Positions 16,574 through 26,034 are shown, counted from the stretch's first letter. The stretch: 64,000 nt of DNA from Enterovibrio norvegicus FF-33 (GCF_000286835.2 NZ_AJYD02000038.1:2898284-2962283); one strand, 5' to 3'. Notes: generated by a model from the letters alone, not told the origin. A program made the numbers and translations.

Positions 16574-17995
16574 TTAAAAACCCGCCCCGAAACTACCCAT
16601 AAGTAATTTTTTTTGTTCTTTATCAAGCCCGACACTATTAGTCATGTTAAGTGCTTTCAGAACTTTACTCATCACTCGACTTGTATCCGGCACCGCGTAA
16701 ACTTCAGTAGCAGAGATATTCGCGTGGCCCATTAGGTGCTGAACCACATTTAAATCAAGACCTATAATTGGAGTGCCATCCTTGTGGAAACCAATACACA
16801 AGTAATTCAGGCAATAAACACCATAGAAATGTCTTAACGAGTGTAAGGCTAAACCTCGCGGTTTCGGCAAGCCCCTTTTCTTATAAACGCGTGTTAGTGC
16901 CTGTTTGAATGCGTGCTGCCTAGTTTTATCTGAACAAAGTGATAGCGGACGACCTTGAGTCTCACCTTTTCTCAAGACAACAAACAAAAAGCTGTGCCCC
17001 ACATTTAAAGGCTTTCTCTCTAGCTCAAGGTAATCTCTCAAGGTCCGAAAGAAGATTGTTCGAAAAGGTTCTATGAAGAACGTTTCATCGGTTGAACGGC
17101 CTTTGTAGGCCATATCATGCGCAGTCTCACCATGGAATGATTCGAACGCGTTGCCGTAAGCTAATGGCCGACTTAACGGGTTGACACTCCTAATGGACTT
17201 ATTCTTAACATCTATGTCTTGCAAAAGGATGTTAGCTGCCTCTATTTCCCTCAGTCCCGTTCCCAAAGCTAGTGAGATGAATAGACGATCACGCATAGTC
17301 TTAGCTTCAGACAAGACAGGCATTACATCTTCATGGGGGAGCGCTTTGTTGATTGAAGAACCTCTTTCTTGGTTAACGATAGAGCTTTTTCTTGTTTTCA
17401 ATATGGTGCTATTTGCCAACCTAGCACCATTGCGACAAACCCCTGAAATTAAAGATTTTTTCAATAGTGCCTTACGTTGACTTCTCGGCATGCTTTGGCG
17501 AAATAGTGACTCACCAAACATGATATCTGGTGCTACAGATAGGTCTACAACACCCATTTCAGAGGCGCTTTGTAATTCAGCTTGCAACTTTGCAGACTGT
17601 TTAAGGAACCCTCTTACTGAAGAGATCACCCTTTGGTTGGTAACATTGGAGGTTGGCTTTCGGTTTGTCTTGCCAGCTACAAGCGCAGCTAATGATTTTT
17701 CTGGAGCCTTACGCCCCATAGATAGGTAGAGTGGAAACTGTAAAACAATCTCTGTAAGAAGAGACGTCCCGGTATCTTTGCATACTTCAAGCTCAGTAAT
17801 TTCATCTGGGTTATCGAGTACATCCAAGTACGCAAAGAAGATTCTGAGATCGGATGCCTTACTCTTTACTGTGTTAGCAGCTTCGGTTCTAGCTAGATCA
17901 TTTATGTAACGATTAAAAGCATAAACAGGCTCTCCATTGATGTAGAGAGCATATGATTTTTGACCCGATGCCAGACGAAAGTTAACTGATTCCAT
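16574..17995 (-). CDS. gmtY: Gamma-mobile-trio tyrosine recombinase GmtY (site-specific integrase)
   Basis: This 473-residue integrase has an N-terminal SAM-like DNA-binding half and a full catalytic set: R249 (GTGLREIEA), H385-S-L-R388-H, H424 (MGHANIS) and nucleophile Y433 (VYAVPD). It would cut and rejoin DNA at the island's attachment sites. It is the first gene of a three-gene leftward operon at the island edge, about 520 bp from the broken tRNA-Arg, so it is the obvious integrase for that insertion. An inverted repeat at 18018-18053 lies in its promoter region. The family is certain; the GMT name rests on the three-gene layout. Confidence 0.75.
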   Translation of the reverse strand: MESVNFRLASGQKSYALYINGEPVYAFNRYINDLARTEAANTVKSKASDLRIFFAYLDVLDNPDEITELEVCKDTGTSLLTEIVLQFPLYLSMGRKAPEKSLAALVAGKTNRKPTSNVTNQRVISSVRGFLKQSAKLQAELQSASEMGVVDLSVAPDIMFGESLFRQSMPRSQRKALLKKSLISGVCRNGARLANSTILKTRKSSIVNQERGSSINKALPHEDVMPVLSEAKTMRDRLFISLALGTGLREIEAANILLQDIDVKNKSIRSVNPLSRPLAYGNAFESFHGETAHDMAYKGRSTDETFFIEPFRTIFFRTLRDYLELERKPLNVGHSFLFVVLRKGETQGRPLSLCSDKTRQHAFKQALTRVYKKRGLPKPRGLALHSLRHFYGVYCLNYLCIGFHKDGTPIIGLDLNVVQHLMGHANISATEVYAVPDTSRVMSKVLKALNMTNSVGLDKEQKKLLMGSFGAGF

Positions 17996-18017
17996 TTTAC
18001 CCTACGCACGCACTGCA

Positions 18018-18053
18018 GATTTATACTTTGTAGTCTATATACAAGTGTAAATC
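18018..18053. promoter_or_regulatory. Inverted repeat upstream of gmtY, candidate operator or recombinase arm site
   Basis: GATTTATACTTTGTA (18018-18032) and TACAAGTGTAAATC (18040-18053) are imperfect complements, 23 bp before the gmtY start. The element could be an autorepression site. A related TTATACTTT(A/G)TA string recurs at 18506-18517 at the island boundary. Confidence 0.4.
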
Positions 18054-18075
18054 TCGTGCAAGAAAACTAATGGGT

Positions 18076-18111
18076 AAAAAAAAGAGCACAGCAAGTTTAA
18101 TTGCTGTGCTC
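18076..18111 (-). terminator. Intrinsic terminator of the intron-bearing tRNA-Arg
   Basis: On the minus strand a 10-bp stem GAGCACAGCA / TGCTGTGCTC is followed by eight T residues, directly after the tRNA 3' end at 18119. This is a textbook factor-independent terminator and indicates that the tRNA is a separate transcription unit from gmtY. Confidence 0.85.
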
Positions 18112-18118
18112 TCATATG

Positions 18119-18431
18119 TGGCACGCCCTGTAGGATTCGAACCTACGACCACATCCTTCATCACACTATAGCTTTCGCTACCACCTATAAAAGGCTTTGT
18201 GCGCTGGACTATCCCTTTACCATAGCTTTAAAAGCTTTAGGTAGACGCCGTCTAGTCTCTACACCTTCCCAGTATTACTGGGCTTGGCTCGGGATTGCCA
18301 ACTCGTTAAAGTAAGGTTTCCCCGAATTTGACGTCTTACACTCTTATCGTTTCCAAAAAGAGGCCCAACCTGAATGCTAGAAAACTAGCGAATTAGAAGG
18401 GACGTGCTCTATCCAGCTGAGCTAAGGGCGC
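18119..18431 (-). tRNA. tRNA-Arg (anticodon UCU), split by a group I intron
   Basis: The two exons (18396/18395-18431 and 18119-18158) fold into a normal tRNA. The acceptor is GCGCCCT/AGGGCGT with G73 and encoded CCA. The D-stem is GCTC/GAGC, the anticodon stem CGTCC/GGATG with loop CTTCTAA, the variable loop TGGTC, and the T-arm GTAGG-TTCGAAT-CCTAC. The anticodon TCT at 34-36 reads AGA/AGG. The loop is interrupted after position 36. The gene lies inside the island, between gmtY and the broken tRNA-Arg at 18519-18575. It probably replaces the tRNA gene destroyed by insertion. Confidence 0.88.
18159..18394 (-). ncRNA. Group I self-splicing intron (236 nt) in the tRNA-Arg anticodon loop
   Basis: All four conserved core strings occur in order on the minus strand: P (AAATTCGGGGAAAC, 18315-18328), Q (AATCCCGAGCCAAGC, 18282-18296), R (GTGTAGAGACTAGACGGC, 18247-18264) and S (AAGGGATAGTCC, 18206-18217). 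The upstream exon ends in T and the intron ends in G, as group I splicing requires. Its removal restores a 7-nt anticodon loop. There is no homing-endonuclease gene. Size and insertion point (between tRNA positions 36 and 37) match the small tRNA introns of Agrobacterium tRNA-Arg(CCU) and resemble Azoarcus tRNA-Ile. Exact pairing of the 5' splice-site helix P1 was not resolved. Confidence 0.9.
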
Positions 18432-18518
18432 ATTATTTGTTCCACGACTATAACAGTCAAAGAACGAAATTCAATTTTTTTGCAACTTACGTATGCACTG
18501 TCATCTTATACTTTATAA

Positions 18519-18575
<57 letters not shown>

Positions 18576-18713
18576 ACTTGATTCACACGAGTGTGCAAAT
18601 GCAAGCCGGATTATAAGGGTCATAGACACTGCGTCAACGCTTTTCCTCACGCTTTGATATCAAATGCCTAATAAACAAGCACAGTCACCGCTAATTCGAT
18701 TCAAACCACACCG

Positions 18714-18980
18714 TTGCACGCTCCGATCATGTCCATGATGTCTCGAGACGGACAAATCCAAGGCGTCACGTCAGCAGCCGTGGTTTGGCTAATGGCAGGA
18801 TTGGGTATGATCATCGCTTTTGACTATGGCCGACAAGCACTTTTATTGTGCGGATTCGTACTCTTTGTTCTGGTGGGATTAGATAAAGTTGAATCTACAT
18901 TTTCTGCGTTACGCCGAGGCGTGCATAGAAAGTGGGAAAGTTCGCGTAAGAAGCCGGAAATACCTGACCAACAGGCCTAA
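18714..18980 (+). pseudogene. MgtC/SapB-family protein, C-terminal fragment
   Basis: The 88-residue frame contains GVTSAAVVWLMAGLGMIIAFDYG and a second hydrophobic segment, matching the conserved membrane part of small MgtC/SapB proteins. The usual N-terminal 60-80 residues are absent, and the frame is closed by a stop about 40 bp upstream of the TTG start. It is either a relic or a reduced membrane protein. It is the first feature on the chromosomal side of the broken tRNA, so the loss may date from island insertion. Confidence 0.45.
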
Positions 18981-19094
18981 GCGTATGCACAATTCTGAAT
19001 ATTCATTTCGATAAAAAATATCGATTATTACAAACAGTTTATCTCACTTTACGTTTTAGACTGGCGAAATAATAATCACGCCAACAAACATAGA

Positions 19095-19123
19095 AAACCT
19101 GCCCACTTTGAGCAGGTTTTTTT
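19095..19123 (+). terminator. Intrinsic terminator
   Basis: Stem AAACCTGC / GCAGGTTT with loop CCACTTTGA, followed by a run of T. It ends any transcript from the MgtC-like fragment before the MFS gene. Confidence 0.75.
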
Positions 19124-19154
19124 CATTTTACGTCATTACGATAGAGAAAACGCA

Positions 19155-20342
19155 TTGCAACAGACCCTCGAAATTCGGACTGAAGGTAACAGCCCACTCG
19201 TGCCTGTTATCAGCCTGAGCCTATTTGCCGTCGCTTCAGGTTTCCTGATGAGCTTGATCCCGCTTGCGCTGAGTGCAAGAGGGATGTCGGTCGATCTCGC
19301 CTCTTGGCTTGCAAGTGTGTTTTACGCTGGCCTGTTGGGCGGCGCACTCATTAGTGCACGTATCGTGGGTAAGTTTGGGCACCGCAATGCGCTAGTTGCA
19401 TTCTTAATAGCTATCGTGGCGACAGTCGGCATGATGGCCACTATTGCCTCACCTGCTGTTTGGCTCGTCTCACGATTTCTCGCAGGCGTTGCCGTTGCCG
19501 GCGTTTTCGTGGTGATCGAATCATGGCTATTGATGGCTGATACTGAAAAAGCACGTGCAAAGCGCCTAGGTCTTTATATGGCGTCTCTGTATGGCGGTTC
19601 GGCGTTAGGTCAACTGGGCATTGGTTTCTTTGGCACTGAAGGTGCGATGCCATTAATGGTCGTTGCCACCCTGTTCTCTGCTGCCATGCTGCCACCGCTG
19701 ATTTTCAAAAAAGGTCAGCCAAAAATCGTTGAACATTCGAGCATCAAGCTACGTGAAATGCGAGATTTACCGTCAGCTGCCTACATTGGCTGCATCGTGT
19801 CAGGCTTGGTGTTGGGTTCTATCTACGGGTTATTGCCGCTCGATCTAGAGCAACACTACAGCCACAACCAGGTGGGTATGTTGATGGCTATCGTGATCTT
19901 GGGTGGCATGGCAGTGCAGCCACTTGTGAGCTGGCTAAATTCACGCGTAGAAAAAGCACTGTTAATGGCCATGTTTTGCTTTGCTGGCCTCCTGGCTATC
20001 GCGATGATTGAAATCGCGACCGTGGATGCTGGCTTAATGGCGGGATTATTTCTACTCGGCGCAGCAGCCTTTGCACTCTACCCGGTCGCCATTACCCTTG
20101 CATGCCGAAAAGTGAGTGAGTCGAAAATTGTGGCAGCAGCAGAGTTAATGCTACTCAGCTACAGTGTAGGCTCCGTGATTGGCCCCGTATTGGCAGGTAA
20201 AGCAATGAATACAGAAAGCGGTTTGATGTTCTATTTCGCTATTTGCTTCGCTGCTACTCTCATTTACATGCTGGTATCCACCAAGCGCAACCGCCGTCGT
20301 GGTGCGAATGGTGTCGATGACGTGATGCCGGTAGATTTGTAA
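19155..20342 (+). CDS. MFS transporter, YcaD-like
   Basis: A 395-residue inner-membrane protein with about twelve hydrophobic helices in two halves, of the YcaD-like major facilitator branch. The motif A region GKFGHRNALV lies near residues 74-83, between helices 2 and 3, and RFLAGVAVAGVFVVIESWL near 107 forms helix 4. The substrate is unknown. The only good start is TTG, and a terminator follows at 20402, so it is a single-gene unit. The family is certain; the YcaD subgroup is likely. Confidence 0.8.
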   Translation: MQQTLEIRTEGNSPLVPVISLSLFAVASGFLMSLIPLALSARGMSVDLASWLASVFYAGLLGGALISARIVGKFGHRNALVAFLIAIVATVGMMATIASPAVWLVSRFLAGVAVAGVFVVIESWLLMADTEKARAKRLGLYMASLYGGSALGQLGIGFFGTEGAMPLMVVATLFSAAMLPPLIFKKGQPKIVEHSSIKLREMRDLPSAAYIGCIVSGLVLGSIYGLLPLDLEQHYSHNQVGMLMAIVILGGMAVQPLVSWLNSRVEKALLMAMFCFAGLLAIAMIEIATVDAGLMAGLFLLGAAAFALYPVAITLACRKVSESKIVAAAELMLLSYSVGSVIGPVLAGKAMNTESGLMFYFAICFAATLIYMLVSTKRNRRRGANGVDDVMPVDL

Positions 20343-20401
20343 TTGGGCTTTAGGGCCCTAGGGTCGTCAGGATTTGGCTGATGCTTGGCAAATCAAATAA
20401 A

Positions 20402-20433
20402 AAGCAGGTCTGTATTTATAGACCTGCTTTTTT
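20402..20433 (+). terminator. Intrinsic terminator of the MFS gene
   Basis: Stem GCAGGTCT / AGACCTGC with an 8-nt loop and a following T6 run, about 60 bp after the stop codon. Confidence 0.85.
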
Positions 20434-20911
20434 ATGCTGTTTTTTCATGCTGTCTACCCTCTAAGGCACATAGCCAAAACCCAGATTTTACCGACCTGCT
20501 GTCGATATAATTTTGGCACTTACTCACTTTTTTGCTGTTCCATTTTCATCACTCCATACCTAACGCACTCTTTTTCTTCTTATCTTTTTTAATTCTCGAT
20601 GAGAATAAAGAAACCGCACTTCATGCCTTATATTGTGAAAAGTATAATTTTCAATACAGCCCAGAACCCTTAAAGACTGACTAAGAAGACAATAAATATA
20701 TACAAAATTAGACCTCGCCATAAATCCGACCAAAAACAGCCATTTTTGATAAAAACAAAAATATTAAAGATATTTAAACTATTACATTCAGTAACTTAAT
20801 TATTAATTGAGTGAATAATCAATAGATTTTTGTGCATTGCTAACTTGCTTCCTATGCTCACATTAGCCGCCTCATTTTTGAGACGCGCGTCACGGCACTG
20901 GAGGTTTTCAA
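20434..20911. other. AT-rich intergenic stretch upstream of the protease-like lipoprotein
   Basis: No gene seen. Roughly 20,590-20,840 is strongly AT-rich and likely holds the promoter of the lipoprotein gene. A good ribosome-binding site (GGAGG) lies just before 20912. Confidence 0.4.
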
Positions 20912-21646
20912 ATGGCCCAGGTTATACGCAATGCTTTAGTCTCTCTGGTTATCCTTTTTTCTCTTCAAGGATGCTTTTTGATTAACGGTCCTTTGGAATA
21001 CGCACAAGAGACCAATGTACCAGCAGTTAACTACCTCCCCATCGGCATTCCATTTGTGCTTGGTGGTCATGGCAGCAGCGTTCCCATTACCCCAGAACTC
21101 AGCCTTACTGCCAAACATATCGCCAAACTCGATTACAGTACGGTAGTTGCTTATCACCCTGATTGTGACATCGCATTGATCAAAGAAGACAACACAGGCA
21201 AAAACACCGCCCCAATGGGCACCGTGAAACAAAATGAATCCATCACCACCGTCGGCATGGGTCTCACGGGTAAGGTGATTGTTGGACAGGGAAAATATTT
21301 TATCGACGTCAACTTCGTTGATAGCAGCCTATTTGCTAGCTGTCCTGCCAGTATCACCGACGCGCCGGTTCAATCGGGCATGAGTGGTGGTGGTGCGTTT
21401 AATCACAAAGGTGAGTTGGTCGGCATCATTTCAGGCATTTCAGGTTCGGGGTTCAAATTGCTTGATGGCACCGACCTCGGCAATGAAAGGACCAGCGTGT
21501 TTGTCTCCACGCTTCACGTCAAACCGTGGCTAGCAGAAGCGATTGAAAACTACTACGGTCAAGCCATGGATATGCTCACCGCAAACTTAACCTCACCCGC
21601 ATCTGAACCACTTATTGACGCTTCTGGGACAGGAAAAATAAAGTGA
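20912..21646 (+). CDS. Trypsin-like serine protease lipoprotein
   Basis: The 244-residue precursor has a lipoprotein signal peptide with lipobox LQGC (C21). The mature part has the chymotrypsin-fold triad in order: H69 (LTAKHI), D86 (CDIALI) and S158 (GMSGGGAF). Two cysteines (C85, C144) may pair. It should be anchored in the outer or inner membrane facing the periplasm; the substrate is unknown. The GxSGG context suggests an active enzyme rather than a dead homologue. It lies alone between the MFS gene and folD. Confidence 0.7.
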   Translation: MAQVIRNALVSLVILFSLQGCFLINGPLEYAQETNVPAVNYLPIGIPFVLGGHGSSVPITPELSLTAKHIAKLDYSTVVAYHPDCDIALIKEDNTGKNTAPMGTVKQNESITTVGMGLTGKVIVGQGKYFIDVNFVDSSLFASCPASITDAPVQSGMSGGGAFNHKGELVGIISGISGSGFKLLDGTDLGNERTSVFVSTLHVKPWLAEAIENYYGQAMDMLTANLTSPASEPLIDASGTGKIK

Positions 21647-21738
21647 GCGTAGCGCAAACGTTTGCGCTATAGCCATGTCACATTTTTTTTGTCAAAATAC
21701 GGCCTCTTTCCCGTCTGTATCTTTGCCAAAGGAAAATC

Positions 21739-22593
21739 ATGGCCGCTCAAATTATTGATGGAAAAATCATTTCTCAAACTGTTCGACAAGAAGTTGCCGC
21801 GCGCGTCGAAGCAAGAAAGGCTGCGGGCCTGCGAGCGCCAGGGTTGGCTGTTGTTCTCGTCGGTGATGATGCCGCGTCACAGGTCTATGTCGGCAGCAAG
21901 CGTCGCGTTTGTGAAGAAGTGGGTTTTATCTCTAAGTCTTACGATCTCCCATCAAGCACACCCGAAGCCGATTTGCTGGCATTGATTGATACGCTAAATG
22001 CAGACGACGAAATCGACGGCATTCTGGTTCAATTGCCTCTTCCGGCGCAAATGGACGCAACTAACGTACTTGAGCGTATTCACCCAGAGAAAGACGTGGA
22101 TGGCTTCCACCCGTACAACGTAGGTCGCCTGTGTCAGCGTATTCCTAAGCTTCGCTCATGCACACCGAAAGGCATTATTACGCTGCTTGATCGCTACAAC
22201 ATCCCGCTTCGTGGTATGCACGCAGTCGTGGTTGGCGCATCAAACATTGTGGGTCGTCCGATGACCATGGAGCTTCTGCTCGCAGGGTGCACCACCACCA
22301 CATGTCACCGCTTCACCAAAGATCTCGAAGGGCATATTCGCCAAGCCGATCTTGTGGTCGTAGCGGTTGGCAAACCTAATTTTATTCCTGGTGATTGGAT
22401 CAAACCTGGCGCAGTCGTGATTGATGTGGGCATTAACCGCATGGAAGATGGCAAACTGGTGGGTGACGTGGAATACGATGTCGCCAAAACGAAAGCCAGC
22501 CACATCACGCCAGTACCGGGTGGCGTTGGCCCAATGACCGTCGCAACATTGATTGAAAATACGCTACTGGCGTGTGAGCAGTTTCATTCGTAA
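21739..22593 (+). CDS. folD: Bifunctional methylenetetrahydrofolate dehydrogenase / methenyltetrahydrofolate cyclohydrolase
   Basis: At 284 residues it is full length for FolD. It shows the family signatures: [14 protein letters not shown] with catalytic lysine near 54, QLPLP near 98-102, the NADP-binding [12 protein letters not shown] near 164, and the C-terminal [14 protein letters not shown]. It interconverts 5,10-methylene- and 10-formyl-tetrahydrofolate in the cytoplasm for purine, thymidylate and formyl-Met synthesis. ATG is preceded by AAAGGA. A terminator follows. A housekeeping gene here confirms chromosomal backbone to the right of the island. Confidence 0.97.
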   Translation: MAAQIIDGKIISQTVRQEVAARVEARKAAGLRAPGLAVVLVGDDAASQVYVGSKRRVCEEVGFISKSYDLPSSTPEADLLALIDTLNADDEIDGILVQLPLPAQMDATNVLERIHPEKDVDGFHPYNVGRLCQRIPKLRSCTPKGIITLLDRYNIPLRGMHAVVVGASNIVGRPMTMELLLAGCTTTTCHRFTKDLEGHIRQADLVVVAVGKPNFIPGDWIKPGAVVIDVGINRMEDGKLVGDVEYDVAKTKASHITPVPGGVGPMTVATLIENTLLACEQFHS

Positions 22594-22631
22594 GCCAGCC
22601 CAATACATCGCATAACCTCTCCATATATCAA

Positions 22632-22662
22632 AAAGCACGGCACTCCTCGTGTCGTGCTTTCT
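22632..22662 (+). terminator. Intrinsic terminator after folD
   Basis: AAAGCACGGCAC pairs with GTGTCGTGCTTT across a 5-nt loop, with one G-T pair, followed by a T-rich end. Confidence 0.75.
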
Positions 22663-23024
22663 CTACCACAGCATGCTCGTCGGCATATAGAAGAAAACCA
22701 CGAGCTCTCCCTGTTCAGTACTGCTATTTCATTCTACTCGGCAACCTCAACCGCACTTTGTAGCACCTATATCCAATCAACCTGAAGATGCTCGCTTTCT
22801 ACATCTTTGACATCAAAACTCGCAAAAACTCAAAGCCTTTCATGTCAATTTATTGACTACTCAGTCTCATTTTTGAATCCTATGCATATTAATCAAGACA
22901 TTGTTTGGGCATTATTTTGCGCATTAGAGTGGGGTACCAAATGAAACCACCAGAATGAAACCACCAAACGACGTCAGAACTCACTAATAGGCCTGACTCC
23001 ATTAGCAAGACTGTTGGAGCTAAC
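22663..23024. other. Intergenic stretch upstream of the first wecA
   Basis: No gene seen. It contains a short tandem repeat (ATGAAACCACCA, two copies at about 22,940-22,967) and a GGAG ribosome-binding site before 23025. No JUMPstart element was found here. Confidence 0.4.
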
Positions 23025-24104
23025 ATGTTAACCCCACTCGTGATGGTATTTGGACTGTCGTTTTTATCTCTCTACCTTCTTAGACTCTTAGCCTTCCGTA
23101 TTGGCTTACTCGATAGGCCCTCAGAAAGAAAACACCACGCAGGTGCCGTGCCATTAGTGGGCGGGCTCTCGTTATATGTTTGCCTAATGGTCTATTTCTT
23201 GTTCTATCATCACCTCGATACGGTTGAGACGATCTATATTCTGTCCATTAGCTTATTAGCGCTTGTGGGCGCTCTCGATGATAAGTTTGATGTGAGTTAC
23301 AAAGTCCGGTTTTTCATCCAAATCATGTTAGCCCTGCTGATGATATCAACCGTTGAGGTTGAACTTTCTTACCTAGGAAACATGTTTGGATTCGGCGAAA
23401 TCCATTTAGGTATTCTTAGCTACCCCATCACCTTATTGGCTGTCATTGGCGCAATTAACGCCTTCAACATGGTGGATGGTATTGATGGTTTGCTAGGTGG
23501 GTTATCCATTGTGACATTCTCAGCGCTTGGCTATCTATTTGGCACGTCCGGTGCGACTGATTTGATGTTGCTGTGTCTCATTGTGATCGTGGCACTTGTG
23601 CCTTATATCATCATGAACTTGGGACTGATTGGAAAGACAAGAAAAGTCTTTATGGGGGATGCGGGATCCATGTTGATTGGCTTTACCGCTGTATGGTTAC
23701 TGATCAAAGCAACCCAACCCAACTTTGAGCCGGTGATGCGTCCGGTGACAGCGCTCTGGATCATCGCACTGCCACTCATGGATATGGCCGCCATTATGAT
23801 ACGAAGAGTAAAACGCGGCGACTCTCCATTTAAACCCGACCGCGAGCATTTACATCATATTTGTCAACGCGCTGGCCTTAATGCGAACCAAACCCTTACA
23901 GCAATTTGTACCGTTGCGCTGTCGATGACAGGCATAGGATTGATTGGCGAGAACTTACAAGTGCCAGATCTCGCCATGTTTGGGCTATTTATTATCATGT
24001 TTTGCGCCTACTATTTGGCACTTGCTCATGTTTGGCGTTTACTGACAGTGATTCGACGACTCGTCAAAAAAGACAAAGTATTTGAAACAGAGGCTAAGTC
24101 TTGA
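23025..24104 (+). CDS. wecA: WecA-like undecaprenyl-phosphate sugar-1-phosphate transferase (copy 1)
   Basis: The 359-residue polytopic membrane protein of the MraY/WecA family has about eleven hydrophobic helices. Signatures are ALDDKFDV near 85-92, NAFNMVDGIDGL near 145-156, FMGDAGSMLIG near 207 and the HLHHICQR histidine motif near 278. It would attach GlcNAc-1-phosphate (or a related sugar) to undecaprenyl phosphate, starting a polysaccharide repeat unit at the inner membrane. A close paralogue lies at 30017-31093 in opposite orientation. Which one acts as true WecA cannot be told from sequence. Confidence 0.85.
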   Translation: MLTPLVMVFGLSFLSLYLLRLLAFRIGLLDRPSERKHHAGAVPLVGGLSLYVCLMVYFLFYHHLDTVETIYILSISLLALVGALDDKFDVSYKVRFFIQIMLALLMISTVEVELSYLGNMFGFGEIHLGILSYPITLLAVIGAINAFNMVDGIDGLLGGLSIVTFSALGYLFGTSGATDLMLLCLIVIVALVPYIIMNLGLIGKTRKVFMGDAGSMLIGFTAVWLLIKATQPNFEPVMRPVTALWIIALPLMDMAAIMIRRVKRGDSPFKPDREHLHHICQRAGLNANQTLTAICTVALSMTGIGLIGENLQVPDLAMFGLFIIMFCAYYLALAHVWRLLTVIRRLVKKDKVFETEAKS

Positions 24105-24141
24105 TTGTTCACATAACTCACTGGAATGATCTGTCGCTACG

Positions 24142-25308
24142 CTAGTCAGCGCCAAACAAATCTCTTGTGTACACCTTATCTTCAACATCCAGCAAGGCAT
24201 CATCCATACGGTTCGACACAATCACATCGGTGCACTGTTTAAAGGCATCAAGATCGGTGAGCACTTCTGAGTTGAACAATGTTCTCCCCGTGTACACAGG
24301 CTCATAAATCACAATCTCAATGCCCTTCGCTTTGATGCGCTTCATCACGCCAAGAATCGAAGAAGCACGAAAATTGTCCGATCCTGTTTTCATGATCAAA
24401 CGATAAATCCCGACCACTTTTGGCTTTCTTTTCAGTATGGATTCCGCGATGAAGTCTTTTCGGGTGCGGTTCGCCTCAACAATCGCCCCAATAATGTTAT
24501 TGGGTACCGAATTGTAATTCGCCAACAGCTGCTTAGTATCTTTCGGCAAGCAGTATCCACCGTAGCCAAAAGAAGGATTGTTGTAATGGCTTCCAATCCG
24601 AGGGTCTAAACACACCCCTTCAATGATCTCGCGAGAGTCTAACCCCAAAGCTTCAGCATAAGAATCAAGCTCATTGAAGTAAGCAACACGCATGGCAAGG
24701 TAGGTATTCGAAAACAACTTAACCGCTTCGGCTTCGCTGGAATGGGTAAATAGAACGGGGATATTCTCGTCTTCTGCACCTTCTAACAACAGGTTTGCAA
24801 ACAACTCCGCAAACTCGGTTTGCCCACCGATAATGATACGAGAAGGATGCAGGTTGTCATACAGCGCTCGCCCCTCGCGCAAAAACTCCGGTGAAAAAAG
24901 CAGGTTTTCTGTCTGATAGTGGGTTTTGGCATTTTCCGTAAACCCAACCGGTACAGTCGATTTCACCACAATGAGTGCATGAGAATTGCAACACACCACG
25001 TCTTGAATGACCGCCTCAACGGAAGACGTATTAAAAAAATTGGTGACAGGATCGTAGTCCGTCGGTGTCGCCACAATCACAATGTCTGCCCACGCATAGG
25101 CTTCGCGACTGTCCAATGTGGCGTAAAAACGTAACCCTTTATGCGTTAGAAAGTTTTCAATGTCTTTATCAACAATCGGCGACACACCATTGTTAAGCAT
25201 GTCGACTTTCTCTTTCACAATATCAACGGCAACCACATGATTATGCTGTGCAAGGAGCATGGCGTTCGAAAGGCCAACATAGCCCGTTCCTGCTACCGCT
25301 ATCTTCAT
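24142..25308 (-). CDS. ugd: UDP-glucose 6-dehydrogenase (copy 1)
   Basis: At 388 residues it has the length of enterobacterial Ugd. It has the NAD-binding AGTGYVGL (6-13), PTDYD near 82-86, SPEFLREG near 140 and the catalytic cysteine in [11 protein letters not shown] near 252. It oxidises UDP-glucose twice to UDP-glucuronic acid for capsule or LPS synthesis. It converges with wecA copy 1. A second ugd lies at 32274-33440 in the same orientation and is similar along its whole length, but differs at many positions, so the pair is an old duplication or separate acquisition. Confidence 0.95.
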   Translation of the reverse strand: MKIAVAGTGYVGLSNAMLLAQHNHVVAVDIVKEKVDMLNNGVSPIVDKDIENFLTHKGLRFYATLDSREAYAWADIVIVATPTDYDPVTNFFNTSSVEAVIQDVVCCNSHALIVVKSTVPVGFTENAKTHYQTENLLFSPEFLREGRALYDNLHPSRIIIGGQTEFAELFANLLLEGAEDENIPVLFTHSSEAEAVKLFSNTYLAMRVAYFNELDSYAEALGLDSREIIEGVCLDPRIGSHYNNPSFGYGGYCLPKDTKQLLANYNSVPNNIIGAIVEANRTRKDFIAESILKRKPKVVGIYRLIMKTGSDNFRASSILGVMKRIKAKGIEIVIYEPVYTGRTLFNSEVLTDLDAFKQCTDVIVSNRMDDALLDVEDKVYTRDLFGAD

Positions 25309-25431
25309 TCAACGCTCCATGCTCTGCAAAGAAAAGTGCAGAAACGACAAAATGCACGCACCTAGATGAGCTCATTTGCATATCCATCACACCATTAATC
25401 TTAAATATAGAACATGACGTTTTTCTGATGT

Positions 25432-25824
25432 TTATTTTGAGGTTTGATGATGTTGTCGTCGCGAGGAAAGGAGGAAACGAAGGGGAAAAACTGAAAGGAC
25501 CGCGAGGACATTCACAGTCGCATCACTCATGCTCCCATCGCGCCCTTGAACCCAATAGGTTTGGGCTAACTCGGAGCCAATACCAAGGGCTATGAGCAAA
25601 CACCACACGAAACGTCTTTTTCCTGAATCAAGGGTAAAAACAAGCCAACTGCTTAGATGGAAAAGCGCGAAATGAAATAGCCAGTCACCATGACCGAAGA
25701 AAAAATGGCTGCTTTCGACGTTAATGGCAGAAAGCCCGACGCCCGTAAAGAGAGAACCCACACCGATAAACGCAATACACAGTGCGGAAATATATAGGGC
25801 GAGAGATAACGACGATTGTTTCAA
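25432..25824 (-). CDS. VanZ-like small membrane protein
   Basis: The 130-residue protein has three to four hydrophobic helices. The VanZ-type features are GDWLFHFALFHLSSWLVF in the middle and the GIGSELAQTY plus GRDGSMSDATVNVLAV end. VanZ-like proteins are linked to teicoplanin resistance in Gram-positives, but their role in Gram-negative polysaccharide loci is unknown. It lies between ugd copy 1 and galE and may be expressed separately. Confidence 0.7.
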   Translation of the reverse strand: MKQSSLSLALYISALCIAFIGVGSLFTGVGLSAINVESSHFFFGHGDWLFHFALFHLSSWLVFTLDSGKRRFVWCLLIALGIGSELAQTYWVQGRDGSMSDATVNVLAVLSVFPLRFLLSSRRQHHQTSK

Positions 25825-25837
25825 CGAGTGAGATTCC

Positions 25838-26034
25838 TTAGAAACGGGAGTAGGGACTAGGGAGGAGTAGTAACTAGGAAAGAGCAGGTCCTAGGGCCGA
25901 GGGAAGAGCGGGGGCAAAAGCAAGAGCTCGACATCAACACTCACAGCCTTTCGCTCTTGTCTCTGTTCTTTCTGCTTTTCCTAGCACCTAGGACCTTCTT
26001 TTCCTAGGACTTTGCTTTCCCTAGAACCTTGCTC
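25838..26034. repeat. CCTAGGAC-rich short-repeat tract
   Basis: The interval between the VanZ-like gene and galE is made of degenerate copies of CCTAGG(A/G)CC and GAGCAGG/CTTGCTC strings, with no gene. A strongly similar tract (TTCTTTTCCTAGGAC shared almost exactly) lies at 32130-32273, between galU and ugd copy 2. The two sites bracket the galE-wecA-galU block. Confidence 0.6.
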
